NCBI GenBank assembly: GCA_958427155.1
Contig: CAUABB010000002.1
Location: 1-22,126 of the forward strand
Origin: an uncultured Oscillospiraceae bacterium
GTDB taxonomy: Bacteria; Bacillota; Clostridia; Oscillospirales; Ruminococcaceae
Direction of reading: 5' to 3'
Length of the DNA: 22,126 nt
Shown here: one piece after another, positions 21,579-22,126 of the stretch
How the letters are laid out: each line of letters opens with the position of its first letter
Numbering within the stretch: position 1 is the first letter of the stretch
Position numbers and translations under genes: made by a program
Notes under the pieces: generated by a model
What the model saw: only the letters and a program-made list of their open reading frames with translations
Database searches by the model: none
Told to the model about the DNA's origin: nothing

Positions 21579-21842
21579 ATGGTAAAAGGGGTTAGCAAAC
21601 AAATTGTGGAAGTGATTCATACAGAAAACGAATATTTTGAAAAAGCTATTCTTTTTGTCAATCCTGAAAAATTTGAGTTGGAAAATCACGAGCTGAAAGA
21701 ACAGGCGGATCTGTTTGTAAATACCTATCTTACCCCAAAACGGTCATCAAGAATATTTACTCCTGTTTTATGGAATTTGCTGAAGGTAGGGGGAGGAGCT
21801 TTAGGTGGAGCGCTAACCGCCGTCCTTTTGCTAACACACTAA
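21579..21842 (+). CDS. Small protein with C-terminal membrane segment, unknown
   Basis: An 87-aa product starting 'MVKGVSKQIVEVIHTENEYF'. A soluble part of about 60 residues ('ILFVNPEKFELENHELKEQ') is followed by a hydrophobic, Gly-rich C-terminal segment 'VGGGALGGALTAVLLL', so it looks tail-anchored. I do not recognise the family. Start ATG 21579 is chosen over the upstream TTG at 21522, as it follows GTGGGG, a modest ribosome binding site. It lies just upstream of rlmB on the same strand but a promoter separates the two. Confidence 0.65.
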   Translation: MVKGVSKQIVEVIHTENEYFEKAILFVNPEKFELENHELKEQADLFVNTYLTPKRSSRIFTPVLWNLLKVGGGALGGALTAVLLLTH

Positions 21843-21888
21843 ATTTTGGATGTAAAAACTGTGTGAATAATTGTTTTATTTTGTCGTA

Positions 21889-21933
21889 AACTGTGGTATA
21901 ATATCTCCAAAATATATGGAGAATGCCACAGTT
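21889..21933 (+). promoter_or_regulatory. rlmB promoter inside nested dyads
   Basis: An extended -10 TGGTATAAT (TATAAT at 21897-21902) lies between AACTGTGG (21889-21896) and CCACAGTT (21926-21933). An inner repeat TCTCC/GGAGA (21904-21908, 21918-21922) lies inside. Followed by AATTTTT, the dyad would also form a terminator hairpin for transcripts from the preceding small gene. Confidence 0.5.
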
Positions 21934-21975
21934 AATTTTTGGGTTTAAGCTATACAGGTTGGAAGGATGTGAGCC

Positions 21976-22126
21976 ATGAGAAAGCAGGAAGACCGACACG
22001 AAAAAGAAAACAGCATTATTATAGGGCGGAACGCGGTCCTAGAAGCATTAAACGCTGGAGTGGAGTTGGATAAGCTTTTTGTGGCGGATCATCCGCAGAC
22101 CGGAAGTGTCAACAAAATCATTGCGG
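21976..22126 (+). CDS. rlmB: 23S rRNA (guanosine-2'-O)-methyltransferase RlmB, 3' end cut by window
   Basis: TrmH-family SPOUT methyltransferase; only the first 50 codons are visible. After a charged N-terminus (MRKQEDRHEKEN) comes the SpoU substrate-binding-domain signature 'IIIGRNAVLEALNAGVELDK' and 'LFVADHPQTGSVNKIIA', characteristic of RlmB/YacO. The catalytic SPOUT domain lies beyond the right edge. The ribosome binding site is GGAAGGATG-like, about 10 bases upstream. RlmB and other TrmH members cannot be told apart fully from this fragment. Confidence 0.85.
   Translation, partial: MRKQEDRHEKENSIIIGRNAVLEALNAGVELDKLFVADHPQTGSVNKIIA

Overview
The window comes from the chromosome of an endospore-forming clostridium, probably of the Oscillospiraceae/Ruminococcaceae type. 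It holds a run of sporulation genes (gpr, spoIIP, dpaA, dpaB, spoIIE) among housekeeping genes (mfd, rpsT, gltX, fba, rlmB), with AT-rich spacers, AGGAGG-type ribosome binding sites and many strong intrinsic terminators. The taxonomic placement is an inference from gene content, not from a marker gene.

Layout. 1-2443: 3' two thirds of mfd. 2716-2976 (minus): rpsT with a structured leader. 3179-5656: gpr, spoIIP and a small membrane protein. 5752-10746: dipicolinate synthase subunit A (dpaA/spoVFA) split in two by a 4,110-bp element. 10743-11312: dpaB. 11462-12913: gltX. 13281-15596: spoIIE. 15646-18625 (minus): fba, then a short-chain dehydrogenase and an L,D-transpeptidase. 18803-19630 (minus): an OGG1-type DNA glycosylase. 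19792-20484: a YczE/YitT-like membrane protein. 20588-21256: a protein with duplicated Cys/His modules. 21579-21842: a small tail-anchored-looking protein. From 21976: the start of rlmB.

Main discovery. dpaA is interrupted in the conserved 'DLASxPGG|xDF' motif. The 5' part runs into a stop 10 codons past the junction. The missing C-terminus (VDFELAKQLG...) lies 4.1 kb downstream in the same frame and overlaps the dpaB start codon (ATGA). Joining the halves at a shared GGGG gives a DpaA of about 294 aa, the normal family length. The intervening DNA carries a 53-aa ORF overlapping a large serine recombinase, a patatin-like phospholipase and a DegV/FakB-like fatty-acid-binding protein. All are co-oriented with dpaA. 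The rejoined host site and the circle junction are both imperfect palindromes centred on the same GG dinucleotide, as expected for attB and attP of a serine integrase. This is a skin-like intervening element in a dipicolinate synthesis gene. Excision in the mother cell would restore dpaA and reconnect dpaB, which otherwise lies behind the element's terminator.

How the parts may work together (inference). A sigmaK-like promoter before dpaA could drive dpaA' plus the 53-aa ORF and recombinase, so recombinase would be made only late in sporulation. The two lipid genes have their own vegetative-type promoters and would be expressed in growing cells. Other regulatory signals of note are a 22-bp-spacer promoter before spoIIE resembling Spo0A-activated promoters, structured leaders on rpsT and fba, and a 58-bp perfect palindrome serving as a shared convergent terminator.
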